64,000 nucleotides of DNA, taken from assembly GCA_024742285.1 (NCBI GenBank), contig JANSYR010000006.1:62001-126000 (forward strand), written 5' to 3'. This DNA comes from a bacterium. GTDB taxonomy: Bacteria; Myxococcota_A; UBA9160; UBA4427. Positions 1 to 7,687 of this stretch are shown here, in pieces (within the stretch, counting starts at the first letter, position 1; each line of letters starts with the position of its first letter). The translations under genes and the position numbers were made by a program. Under the pieces are notes generated by a model, which saw nothing but the letters and a program-made list of their open reading frames with translations, did no database searches and was not told where the DNA came from.

Positions 1-642
1 CTTCTCGTCACTAGCCAAAGCGAAGGCGCGCAGCTCCAAGTCCGCTACGGCCAGATTCTCGGCAAGGGCGGAATGCACCGCCTCCGCTTCTCGATCGCAC
101 ACGAGCTCGGTCACACGTTCTTCTTCAAGCGAACGCCGCACGGTGCGAAGCGCGTCCGCGCCCGAAGTCGAGCTGAGGAGCGATTCTGTGATGAGTTCGC
201 CGGAGAACTTCTCTGCCCCAAGAGCGCGATCCCGCCGCAATTCGGCCCCAATGACTGCTGGAGACTCTCGGACCATTTCGGTGTCACCCCGAGCGCCGTC
301 GCGAACCAAGCGATTCGGGCGGGGCGATTCCCGTGGCACGGCATTGTGGGCGTCGCGTATCGGGGCAAGCCCCAAAGCGAAGACAAGATCGCGCCCCGCG
401 TCGTCTGGGCGATGGCCCCGCGCGGTACCTACCTTCCACGCCACTACCGATTCCGTGACGGCCCTGTGGTTGAAGCCCTAGAGACCGCAAATCCAGTCGA
501 GGGCAAGTACGCGCTCAAACGAAGCTTCGGCAGCTTCGAGACGGGCGAGTACCTCGTCGCCGCATCCCCGGGGCCGGGCCGGACCGTGATCGCGGCCTTC
601 CGTGCCCTTGCGGAACCACAAGAGCGTGCAGCCCCTCGATAG
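1..642 (+). CDS. ImmA/IrrE-type metallopeptidase, 5' end outside window
   Basis: The frame is open to the left edge, so the gene starts before the window; an internal ATG lies at 73. The segment RFSIAHELGHTFFF carries the HExxH zinc motif. It is followed by a conserved E..FCDEFAGELLCP stretch, which is how ImmA/IrrE (COG2856, M78) peptidases place their third ligand and helix. Family members cleave or regulate HTH repressors of integrative elements and phages, or act as the metalloprotease half of toxin-antitoxin-like pairs. An XRE-type HTH domain or partner gene would be expected just upstream but is not visible. The position at the left of an island fits a regulatory or immunity role. The family call is firm and the role is inferred. 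Confidence 0.85.
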   Translation, partial: LLVTSQSEGAQLQVRYGQILGKGGMHRLRFSIAHELGHTFFFKRTPHGAKRVRARSRAEERFCDEFAGELLCPKSAIPPQFGPNDCWRLSDHFGVTPSAVANQAIRAGRFPWHGIVGVAYRGKPQSEDKIAPRVVWAMAPRGTYLPRHYRFRDGPVVEALETANPVEGKYALKRSFGSFETGEYLVAASPGPGRTVIAAFRALAEPQERAAPR

Positions 643-764
643 TCCATCATCGGCTCCGTGCATCGACGTGCCGCCTCACGGCGCCAGTCATCCGTGGCGA
701 GACGGCTAATTTTCGCTACACTTTCGCCTTTCGCGCTATCCATCGAAACCCAGGGGAACGAGCT

Positions 765-1343
765 ATGGCACACCCGCAGGTCTATCTAGCCGGACCTGAT
801 GTCTTTGAACGCGATCCCCAAGCCGCCGCGGAGCGATTGAAGCGGCTCTGCGCGGATCAGGGCCTCGAGGGCCTCTTCCCTCTCGATGCAGGCGTTGAGC
901 CGGATCCCGATCTCTCGCTCTTCGCTGCGAGGATTAGCGAGGCGAACGAGAACCTTATCCGCCGTTGCGATGGCGTGCTCGCCAATCTCTCGCCCTTCCG
1001 GGGGCCAAGTGCGGATCCGGGCACCGTGTACGAAGTCGGTTTCGCTCGCGCGCTCGGCAAGCCAGTCGTTGGCTATACGGAAGCGACCGCCCTCTATGCG
1101 GAGCGCTCTCTTCGCTGGATCGAGCGCATCGACGGCAAGATCCGCCGGCGGCCGTCGGGCAGTGTCGAGGACGCCCAAGGCTACGAAGTCGAGAACTTCG
1201 GGTGCGTCGAGAACCTAATGATTGATTGCGGAATCGCTGCCAGCGGCGGGATGATAATCCGGCCGAAGGACGGCGCAGAGCCCGGCGCGATTCCGGTCGA
1301 GCTTGCCATCGAGACCCTCGCCCGAATTCTGAGGCGTGCCTAG
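765..1343 (+). CDS. Nucleoside 2-deoxyribosyltransferase family protein
   Basis: 192 aa. The N-terminal VYLAGPDVF (about 6-14), the D69 region (RRCDGVLANLSPF) and the block ADPGTVYEVGFARALGKPV (about 83-101) match the nucleoside 2-deoxyribosyltransferase family (PF05014). E90 sits where the family's nucleophilic glutamate lies. Known members transfer deoxyribose between nucleobases or hydrolyse modified nucleosides, and some relatives are NAD- or nucleotide-consuming effectors in conflict systems. The protein is cytosolic, with no signal sequence. It lies 122 nt after the ImmA-like gene on the same strand and converges with the next gene. A salvage role and a defence-effector role are both possible; the sequence does not decide between them. 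Confidence 0.85.
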   Translation: MAHPQVYLAGPDVFERDPQAAAERLKRLCADQGLEGLFPLDAGVEPDPDLSLFAARISEANENLIRRCDGVLANLSPFRGPSADPGTVYEVGFARALGKPVVGYTEATALYAERSLRWIERIDGKIRRRPSGSVEDAQGYEVENFGCVENLMIDCGIAASGGMIIRPKDGAEPGAIPVELAIETLARILRRA

Positions 1344-1358
1344 TTAGGCTCGTCCCAC

Positions 1359-2270
1359 TCAGGCGATTCCGAAGAACCGCCGCCAGCGCCCGGTGCTGCG
1401 TTCGATCGCGATCGCAAGCGCTTTGTCGATAGCCTCATCGTCCGCATCGGCCCAGGTTTCTCCAGCCGCAATGCCGGTTTCCGCCTCTCCGTGAATGGCG
1501 TCCATGTGCAGGTGGAACGTGTCGTCCTTCTCCCAGTACTTCGTACGGGAGAGCATCTCCCACACGTCCTGGTAGGAAACGGTCTTACCGTCACCGACGT
1601 CGTGCGCGACACCAGCGAAATAGTCGCGGCGCCGCTGGCAGAGCCAGAGCCGGTAAGGCTCATCCTTGAGGACCCCTTGCTGCCAGAGAAACATCTCGGC
1701 CCAATGGAGATCGAGCAACCCACGAAAGTGCGACTCCATCTGCGCCTTGCGCATTGCGGGATCCGCGGCCGCATTCTCAGCCGCCACCCGGTCCTTGAAG
1801 ACCGCAAGATAGGAATCAAGGCACTTTAGCGTCGTATCGCGAGCGCTCTGCATCCAATGGAGACGCAGCACGCCGCCGGCGACGAGGGTGCCGATGGCCA
1901 CAAGAGCTAGATCTAGAAGTCGGACCGTCGAAAAGAGCGAATCCTCGGTCGGCTCCTTCGGCTGTTGATGTCCATGCGCCCGCTGTTGAGCCTTGAGCGC
2001 CCGGATCTCGGTCGCCATCTCGTCCAAGCGCTGCGTGACGTTCCGTCCGTACGGCTCGTCTCTAAGCGCGCGCGACATCGCCTTGATCGTGTCCGGCCCA
2101 ACAATTCCATTCACGACGAGCTGATGGCCGCGGAGGTTCAGTCGCGTCTGCAGCAAGCAGACTTCCGACGCTGGACAGCCGCCCGATGAGACCGACTCGG
2201 ATGCCGCAATCGTCGGTGTTGCCAGTCCGAGTCCCAGAGCCGCCGCCGCGACACCTTTTTTGAATCGCAT
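1359..2270 (-). CDS. Secreted or anchored peptidoglycan-binding-domain protein
   Basis: 303 aa from the ATG at 2270, chosen because GGAG lies 7 nt upstream and a clean signal peptide follows (MRFKKGVAAAALGLGLATPT). An earlier in-frame ATG at 2312 would bury that signal. Residues about 35-70 (LQTRLNLRGHQLVVNGIVGP and onward) are a PG_binding_1 repeat. A hydrophobic segment near residue 125 (LALVAIGTLVAGGVL) could be a transmembrane anchor. The rest is a helical region rich in Trp, Arg and Asp with no family I recognise. The C-terminal block KTVSYQDVWEMLSRTKYWE is repeated as a broken copy at 5894-5953, so this family has been duplicated within the island. Function unknown; a cell-envelope location is likely. 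Confidence 0.7.
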   Translation of the reverse strand: MRFKKGVAAAALGLGLATPTIAASESVSSGGCPASEVCLLQTRLNLRGHQLVVNGIVGPDTIKAMSRALRDEPYGRNVTQRLDEMATEIRALKAQQRAHGHQQPKEPTEDSLFSTVRLLDLALVAIGTLVAGGVLRLHWMQSARDTTLKCLDSYLAVFKDRVAAENAAADPAMRKAQMESHFRGLLDLHWAEMFLWQQGVLKDEPYRLWLCQRRRDYFAGVAHDVGDGKTVSYQDVWEMLSRTKYWEKDDTFHLHMDAIHGEAETGIAAGETWADADDEAIDKALAIAIERSTGRWRRFFGIA

Positions 2271-2791
2271 ATCGTCACTCCGCGTTCTTGTGTTGACGAA
2301 CCTCCTAAACAACCTAGAACCAAAAAGTCGCTACGGCACCCTGACGTGCGTGACGTGCCCCCCCTCTCTTGGTCATCTTGGCCATCAGTCCCTCGACAGG
2401 TCGAGTCCACGAATCGATTCCGCAAGCAATCACCAGCACTTGACGCCACCACAATTCTCGTATCTGCAAGCGGCTCAACTCGACACCATGAATTGTTGTC
2501 CCGCCATCGCCGGCGGCTAGATCTGGGCCGCAGTAGCCGCTTTTCTCCGAGCTCCCGATTGAAGCAGGGAGCCGCGAGTGGCCGATCAAGCGCAACAACG
2601 GATACGTAGACGTTAGTCCCTCGCTACGCTTCCAGAGCGTCCACGAAGCGGTGCCTCACCTACTCTTGCCGCGGCGACGATGCGCTCGACCTCGCCCCGC
2701 TCGGAATCGCCATCGAGTAGCTATCCCTTTCCCGCGCGCATGCCGCCGAAGGCACCATCGTTTCGGCTCTCAAATACTTGCCCCTGCGCGG
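2271..2791. other. Intergenic region, no gene seen
   Basis: About 520 bp between the start of the peptidoglycan-binding gene and the end of tcmP. Short open frames exist on both strands, but none has a ribosome site or recognisable protein. It contains the 13-mer TGACGTGCCCCCC at 2349, which recurs at 5951 just after the broken gene copy there. It could be an old mobile-element end, but no transposase or terminal repeat pair supports this. Confidence 0.5.
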
Positions 2792-4090
2792 TCAGCTCTT
2801 GCGGGAACCGCCAGGAAATGAGAATACCCGCTGTGAGGGAAGCGCAATCGCATCGGTGCTCTTGATTCTTGCAGCGGAACGGCGAAAGCCACTATCGGAA
2901 CTTCGAGCCTCGACAAGGCGCTCCGACATCAGCGCGTCTAGGACTTCCCGGATCATCGCATCCGACGCCGGAGTCTCGTTCGTAACCGACTCAAACAGGG
3001 ACGTGTATGCCACGCCTTCGCTTGTAAGGCGGTTCGGCAATTCGGCCACGAGCTGACCAATGCTGCGCTTCCTAGCCGGAATATCGAAATCGTATCCGAG
3101 CTGAATCTGCCCCACGAGGTCGTCGTCACGAGTCGGGTCGTATCCAAGCATATCGAGCCCTGCAGCCCCGTAGTGCCGGAAATGGTTCGCGAACTCCCAG
3201 TGCAACGCCTTCATCTCCATGTTCGCCCGCTGGCTTTGGCAGAGATGCACCAGCCAATAGGCTCGGTGACTAGTCTCGGAGACATTGAAAAATGGGGTCA
3301 TATACGCCGCCCCCGACCCCTTGCGAAGCGCTCCCGCCAGCTGGTGCTGGATAAGCCAGCGCCATCCATGTTCTTGCGAACGCTCTTCAAGCGCGCCTTC
3401 TAGATCTACTAGGCCCGATAGACCAACCTCATCGAACACACGTTTGTGGCTCTCAAGATTCTTCTCGCTCAGGTACTGCGTCAACGAATCCACGGCGAAC
3501 GTGACCAGAAGCTCAGCGTTCGGCAAGCGACCGAGAATCTTCTGAAGAAGCGGAACAGGGACATCCTTGTAGCCGTATTGGTCCAGCAGAAACAGCGAGC
3601 GACCCGCTCGGCTCGAGCCTTCGGCTCGGGAGATGATACGTTCCGCATGAGATTCGAACGCACCCGCAAGAACGTGGACGTCCTCCCCGACCCGGTCAGC
3701 GAAACGCGACTCGGCGAGTACTTTCTTCAGACACTCGACGTTCCCCTTGTTGATGTCGACGAAGAAAAACTCCGCCTTCACCCTAAGCAGTGTCCGCTGG
3801 CCCTGAGCCATTCGGCGTTCGTTGACGACACGCTCGGCACGCTCGACAGCGTCGAGCATGATCAGCGGAGACCCTGGGTGCAGAGCCTGCTCGTCGTTGT
3901 TCCAGTAGAGGCCGCCGCCAGCGAAACCATCGACAAGCGTTAGGTGAATCGACTCACGCTGCGGAAGCGCACACAAGACCTCGATGTATCGCTCAACGTA
4001 GCGATCGAGAATCGCGTGCTTGGCTCTACTGTGCGCCTCGATAGGAGGCGGTCTGCCACCCTGTTCCCACTGATACGGGCGTCTCGGCAT
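2792..4090 (-). CDS. tcmP: Three-Cys-motif partner protein TcmP
   Basis: 432 aa from the ATG at 4090, 2 nt after the stop of the three-Cys gene. A longer reading from 4276 would overlap that gene and adds no domain. The N-terminal half resembles TcmP proteins: KHAILDRYVERYIEVL, then LTLVDGFAGGGLY (a Rossmann/methyltransferase-like glycine motif), then FFFVDINKGNVECL, and LLDQYGYKDVP, a DPPY-like position. TcmP is defined by co-occurrence with the three-Cys DUF5131 protein, and the biochemical role of the pair is unknown. The sequence suggests a nucleotide- or SAM-binding fold. It is the last gene of a three-gene operon in an island, which fits a mobile accessory or defence function. Family confidence is high; function is unassigned. 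Confidence 0.88.
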   Translation of the reverse strand: MPRRPYQWEQGGRPPPIEAHSRAKHAILDRYVERYIEVLCALPQRESIHLTLVDGFAGGGLYWNNDEQALHPGSPLIMLDAVERAERVVNERRMAQGQRTLLRVKAEFFFVDINKGNVECLKKVLAESRFADRVGEDVHVLAGAFESHAERIISRAEGSSRAGRSLFLLDQYGYKDVPVPLLQKILGRLPNAELLVTFAVDSLTQYLSEKNLESHKRVFDEVGLSGLVDLEGALEERSQEHGWRWLIQHQLAGALRKGSGAAYMTPFFNVSETSHRAYWLVHLCQSQRANMEMKALHWEFANHFRHYGAAGLDMLGYDPTRDDDLVGQIQLGYDFDIPARKRSIGQLVAELPNRLTSEGVAYTSLFESVTNETPASDAMIREVLDALMSERLVEARSSDSGFRRSAARIKSTDAIALPSQRVFSFPGGSRKS

Positions 4091-4092
4091 CT

Positions 4093-4854
4093 CTAGGGCC
4101 CTGCCCTCGCTGGGTCGAATGCCCAGACAGGTAGACCGTCTGCGGCCTTCCCACGGATCTCTCGACCATTGGCCTTCTTGCTTCGGCGCACACCATCGGG
4201 ACCGAACGCGCCCCACTGCTTGAAGAAGAACGGCACCGATTGACGCTCGCATTCGCTGCGGACCGAATCCACCCATTCGGGCTTCATCGGCCGCGCTCTG
4301 GGCCCCGATTCACCCCCGACGATCACCCAGTGAATCCCCGCAAGGTCGAGCTCCCCAAGTTCTTCGAGGAGGGGCTCCACTGACAGGAATCGGCACCGTG
4401 CTGAAACCTCACGAAGATGACCGATTCTGGGGATGCCGTAGCGTTGGTCCTCCACAGAAACCCCAAGCCAGGCGTTCGGCGGCACCTTGCGGCTCCGGAA
4501 ATAGCGCTCCATCCGTCCGGAACGCTTCGTCAGCACCTGAAAAGTATGGTGCGCGCAGTCGGCGATTACGCCGAACACGTCATCAAGAAACGCGTCGGAA
4601 ACGCCCTGGTGAAACAAGTCACTCATCGAATTGACGAAATAGACTGTCGGCTTCCGCCTACGCGTCGGCTCGGAGAGCCTCTCGCGAACGGTATTGAGAC
4701 GAAATCCCTGCTTGTAGGCCGGCGAGCCCATGGCCTTAAGCCGCCCCGCCATCGTCTCCGCGTAGCAGTGCTTGCACCCGGGAGACACCTTGGTGCAGCC
4801 GACTGTCGGATTCCACGTCAGCTCAGTCCACTCAATGCGGCTACGAGTTGACAT
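4093..4854 (-). CDS. Three-Cys-motif protein, phage Gp37/Gp68 (DUF5131) family
   Basis: 253 aa. The opening IEWTELTWNPTVGC, followed by SPGCKHCYAE, carries the family signature: C20, C27 and C30 (C-x6-C-x2-C), as in radical-SAM-like cluster sites. Further conserved blocks are YFVNSMSDLFH, HTFQVLTKR, LGVSVEDQ, CRFLSVEPLL and WVIVGGESGPRARPM, ending with FFFKQWG. These are typical of phage Gp37/Gp68 proteins (DUF5131). Known members occur in phages and mobile islands next to TcmP, as here. Translation is probably coupled to tcmP, since the stop and the next start are 2 nt apart. The upstream neighbour is a HEPN-like gene 23 nt away. A radical-SAM reaction is likely; the substrate is unknown. 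Confidence 0.9.
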   Translation of the reverse strand: MSTRSRIEWTELTWNPTVGCTKVSPGCKHCYAETMAGRLKAMGSPAYKQGFRLNTVRERLSEPTRRRKPTVYFVNSMSDLFHQGVSDAFLDDVFGVIADCAHHTFQVLTKRSGRMERYFRSRKVPPNAWLGVSVEDQRYGIPRIGHLREVSARCRFLSVEPLLEELGELDLAGIHWVIVGGESGPRARPMKPEWVDSVRSECERQSVPFFFKQWGAFGPDGVRRSKKANGREIRGKAADGLPVWAFDPARAGP

Positions 4855-4877
4855 CGCTGTACTCCGAGATCGATGCG

Positions 4878-5642
4878 CTAGAGGCCATGGCGAATCTCAT
4901 GGCCGACTCCGAGGTCGCCAATCTGCTCGAAATCGATGACGAGCGCTTCGATGCGGTCTAGGTCCGTCCCCGACAGCAAGCTCTCGACGGTGTCCTCTGC
5001 GTGGAGCAGCTTATGCCGAACACGCAAGAATGTGCGAACCAACCGCACTTCATCGTCGCCGAGCACGTCACGCAGAAAGCTCAACAGGTGCTCAACCCGA
5101 CGAGGCGCAACGAGCACATGGTCCGACGCAGCATATCTGAGTGCTGACACAAGCCGGTTCGCCAAAGTTGCTACGCGACCGATCACTTCGAGGTCAGCGA
5201 GCCGAGATGGCGGAACTTGGACTCCGAACAATCGCTCGAGTACTAAGGCCGCATGGCCGAGATAAAGCTCAAGATTCGCCCTCCGAACTGTCATCCCTAT
5301 ACCCTGGTGGTAGAGCTCGTTGCGAAGCTGGTGCAGCCACTGAATCGCGCCAAGGTCAAGGTCCTCGCAAACCTCGGGTGCGATCTCCTCGAGCGCATCA
5401 AGCAGAGCAGGAAAGCTGCTGCCGGCCTCGGCCAGCCGCTTTCTTGAGGCTCGGTGCCCGGAGATCCTTGCCGGCAAGAGGAGATACGTGCGCAGCGCCT
5501 GCTCGACGCAATTGTCGACGAGCAGGTACGCGATTCGAGCGCTCCTCTCCGTGTGACCAGCGGCCAAGACATCCAAAGCCTGGGCCAAGAGCTCGGCCGG
5601 CCCTTGGGCCCAGACAGCATCAAACGGTGCATTTTCGTTCAT
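4878..5642 (-). CDS. HEPN-like protein with two R-x4-H motifs
   Basis: 254 aa from the ATG at 5642; the frame stays open upstream, but that part is low-quality and shows no conserved feature. The protein is almost entirely helical. Two candidate HEPN ribonuclease motifs are visible: RNELYH (R107-H112) in WLHQLRNELYHQG, and RHKLLH (R209-H214) in LRVRHKLLHAED. HEPN RNases use R-x4-6-H and act as toxins and phage-abortive nucleases, often with a partner that restrains them. This gene is first in the operon with the DUF5131 and TcmP genes, 23 nt upstream. A tandem-HEPN toxin controlled by the other two products is one reading. I see no named family, so HEPN membership is an inference from motif and fold. 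Confidence 0.6.
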   Translation of the reverse strand: MNENAPFDAVWAQGPAELLAQALDVLAAGHTERSARIAYLLVDNCVEQALRTYLLLPARISGHRASRKRLAEAGSSFPALLDALEEIAPEVCEDLDLGAIQWLHQLRNELYHQGIGMTVRRANLELYLGHAALVLERLFGVQVPPSRLADLEVIGRVATLANRLVSALRYAASDHVLVAPRRVEHLLSFLRDVLGDDEVRLVRTFLRVRHKLLHAEDTVESLLSGTDLDRIEALVIDFEQIGDLGVGHEIRHGL

Positions 5643-5893
5643 CTGACGCCCCTCGAGTCCATTGGCGAAAGTACACCGAAAACAGGCAACTTCCCATTCT
5701 ATATCGCGTACCCCTTCGGGAACCCACAAGAGAGGCCGCGCTCGCGATACGGCCCCTCCTCTTCTACGGACGCCGAGAATCGCTCCCAAGCTCAGCGACG
5801 AAGTCCGCGACATGAGCTGGTCCATGGTCGACGAGCCGGCCCCAGACCCGGTGATTCCCTCGTGCGAAAAGCTCCCTATTGGCAGCTGACACA

Positions 5894-5953
5894 AAGACCG
5901 TTCCCTACGAGGACGCGTGGGAGATGGTCTCCCGTACGAAGTACTGGGAGTGA
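5894..5953 (+). pseudogene. Broken copy of the peptidoglycan-binding protein C-terminal region
   Basis: The frame reads KTVPYEDAWEMVSRTKYWE and then stops. The intact gene at 1359-2270 encodes KTVSYQDVWEMLSRTKYWE and continues for about 60 residues. The two DNA stretches are nearly identical over about 57 nt but lie on opposite strands. Upstream of the match the frame has no similarity to the parent. This is therefore a short remnant of a second copy, cut by a stop and flanked by unrelated sequence. Confidence 0.7.
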
Positions 5954-6204
5954 CGTGCCCCCCGTATTTGGGACCAGGCGCGCTGCCAGTCCTCCAGGAG
6001 ATTGGGTCTGCGAGTCGACGCCATGGTCCGAGCTGCGGGCCCAACGTCAGCGAGATTCTTGCCGGCGTATACGGTGGAAACACGCGCCGTCTATCGCCGT
6101 CAATCCGATTCCGCGCCGTCAAACCGCCTGCCCTATTCCGCTCTATGCCGGCGTATGCCAAGCACTTTCACGTAACCCCCTGTTTCTTCGAGCCCTTGCT
6201 CAAT

Positions 6205-6225
6205 GCTTCGAACCTGAGGGTCGGG
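6205..6225. repeat. 21-nt repeat, copy 1
   Basis: Begins GCTTCGAACC and ends GAGGGTCGGG. It matches 17211-17231 at 20 of 21 positions, the difference being T or C at position 11. The copy is followed 174 nt later by the hairpin repeat at 6399, as the second copy is followed by the one at 17428. Confidence 0.6.
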
Positions 6226-6398
6226 GGTCCAAATTTCGTCGCGAAGCCCGAGCCACGAGCGGCTGCGGGAGCCTCACGTGCCAGTAGCGGTGGACGTCCT
6301 CGTCAGCCTGCACGATGGGGCGGAATCTCGGCACGCCGATCAACGATCGCTGGCACGGCTCACCCATCGGCGAGATTCACCCGAGAGTGCGGAGGACG

Positions 6399-6423
6399 AG
6401 CAGCTCATCCCAGATGAGCTTCT
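6399..6423. repeat. 25-nt hairpin repeat, copy 1 (imperfect)
   Basis: The arms AGCTCATC and GATGAGCT flank CCA, an 8-bp stem. The sequence matches 17428-17452 at 23 of 25 positions. The mismatches weaken the outer stem here compared with the other copy. Confidence 0.6.
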
Positions 6424-6929
6424 TGGGGCGCACAAGCGACACGTGCCACTTCACGTGCGGCAGGATTGTTTGGCTCATATTCGAGCAAAGCCCAGCAAGT
6501 GCCACGGGAGCTCGGCCCACGACGGATGGTCCGCTGATCGTCGACACGGGGCAACGGTCTCATCTCTTTGAGGCAGACGTAGACGCAGCGGAATCAAGTC
6601 GAGTGACAGGATGCGTCGATCCAAAATGCTTGTGGCGCTTCCTGACGGAGTGAAGGTACCTGCCACGATCACGGTGTTCCTGCTTGGACGACCGTGCGTG
6701 GCGGAGCATCAGCGGGGCGAAGCAGGGCCCAGGAACGCGGCCTGTCCCCCCACGCCCGTGGTGGACGTCGCAGGGAGCTATCGGACCTGGTGCCGAACAC
6801 GGAGCCAGGAATCCCGATCCACTGGTCCGAAACGGCCCCCCGCGCAGCCCACGGCGAACAGACAAGAAACGAAGAGCGAAGCGAGGATGGACGAGCGCAA
6901 GGCCGTGGCTTCCGGTGATGGCCCCCCGT

Positions 6930-7685
6930 TCAGCCGGCGGACCGAGCGAACTTCGGTGAGCCGAAGATCGACTCGAGGCCCGGCGGGATGCGCCATGCAG
7001 GGGGAGAGAGCGGTGCGATCCGCTCGGCGAACAAGTAGACGGTCGCGACCAGCATCGACGCGACGTGCGGTGCCTCGACGACCATCGGGACGAGCATCCA
7101 TGGCCAGCATGCGATGATGCAGCCGCTCGCGGTGGCGCGTCCCTGGCGCAAGCCGTCGGACCACGCGGTTCCTGGAAGGCCACCGATCCGCACCGTCCGA
7201 TGGCAGCGGTTCCGGGCGCGCTGCGCCCAGGGAGAGGCACTCCAGGTTGCCGCGAGTGCGAGCGCGAAGAGGCCGCCTGCGACGCCGGGCAGCACGATCG
7301 ACCAGGCGACGACGAGCGGGACGAAAAGGATCGCCGACAGCAGCCAGAGCCCCCCGTAGGCCCACAGGAAGCCCGCGGTCGCGGCGCCCCTCGCCCTCGG
7401 ATGGCTCGCGTTGCGCACGTACGCGATCGGCATCGAGACGAGCGGCGTCATCATGGCGACCACCATCACGGCCCAGTCTGCAGCGACCCGGGCTGGTGCC
7501 CACAGGTGGCTCCAGGCCTCGAGGGCACCGGGGAGCCCGGCCTCCCGCGCGCGGTTGCAGAGCATCCCCAGCCCGCCGTGGTGGGGCAGGACGGCCATGA
7601 CGACGAAAGCCCCGCCGCTCGCAGCGAGCAGCCAGGGCATCGGCCCCCGTCCGAGCTGCCGGGCGAACGCCTGGAACCTGCGCAT
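6930..7685 (-). CDS. DUF2182 integral membrane protein
   Basis: 251 aa with about six hydrophobic segments (for example WLLAASGGAFVVMAVL, WAVMVVAMMTPLVSMP, LWAYGGLWLLSAILF and IACWPWMLVPMVVE). The block AADWAVMVVAMMTPL is the signature of DUF2182, described as predicted metal-binding membrane proteins. It is the last gene of the seven-gene operon and starts 2 nt after the tyrosinase stop, so it is almost certainly translated from the same message. DUF2182 genes often accompany small metal-handling proteins. Here the partner is a di-copper oxidase, so copper delivery or membrane placement is a reasonable guess. No experimental function is known to me. Confidence 0.82.
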   Translation of the reverse strand: MRRFQAFARQLGRGPMPWLLAASGGAFVVMAVLPHHGGLGMLCNRAREAGLPGALEAWSHLWAPARVAADWAVMVVAMMTPLVSMPIAYVRNASHPRARGAATAGFLWAYGGLWLLSAILFVPLVVAWSIVLPGVAGGLFALALAATWSASPWAQRARNRCHRTVRIGGLPGTAWSDGLRQGRATASGCIIACWPWMLVPMVVEAPHVASMLVATVYLFAERIAPLSPPAWRIPPGLESIFGSPKFARSAG

Positions 7686-7687
7686 GC

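Larger units (their letters stand above)
5643..6929. other. Gene-poor, degenerate stretch
   Basis: About 1.3 kb without a supportable intact gene. It holds the broken copy of the 1359-2270 gene (5894-5953), the recurring 13-mer TGACGTGCCCCCC (5951), and two short sequences that recur in the same order near 17.2-17.45 kb (6205-6225 and 6399-6423). The pattern suggests decayed accessory DNA rather than a functional spacer. Any promoter for the HEPN operon would be at its left end on the minus strand; I could not pick one with confidence. Confidence 0.5.

Noticed and set aside
5951-6400. IS3-type insertion sequence starting at TGACGTGCCCCCC
   Set aside because: No transposase frame and no matching inverted end within a reasonable distance; only a 13-nt match supports it.
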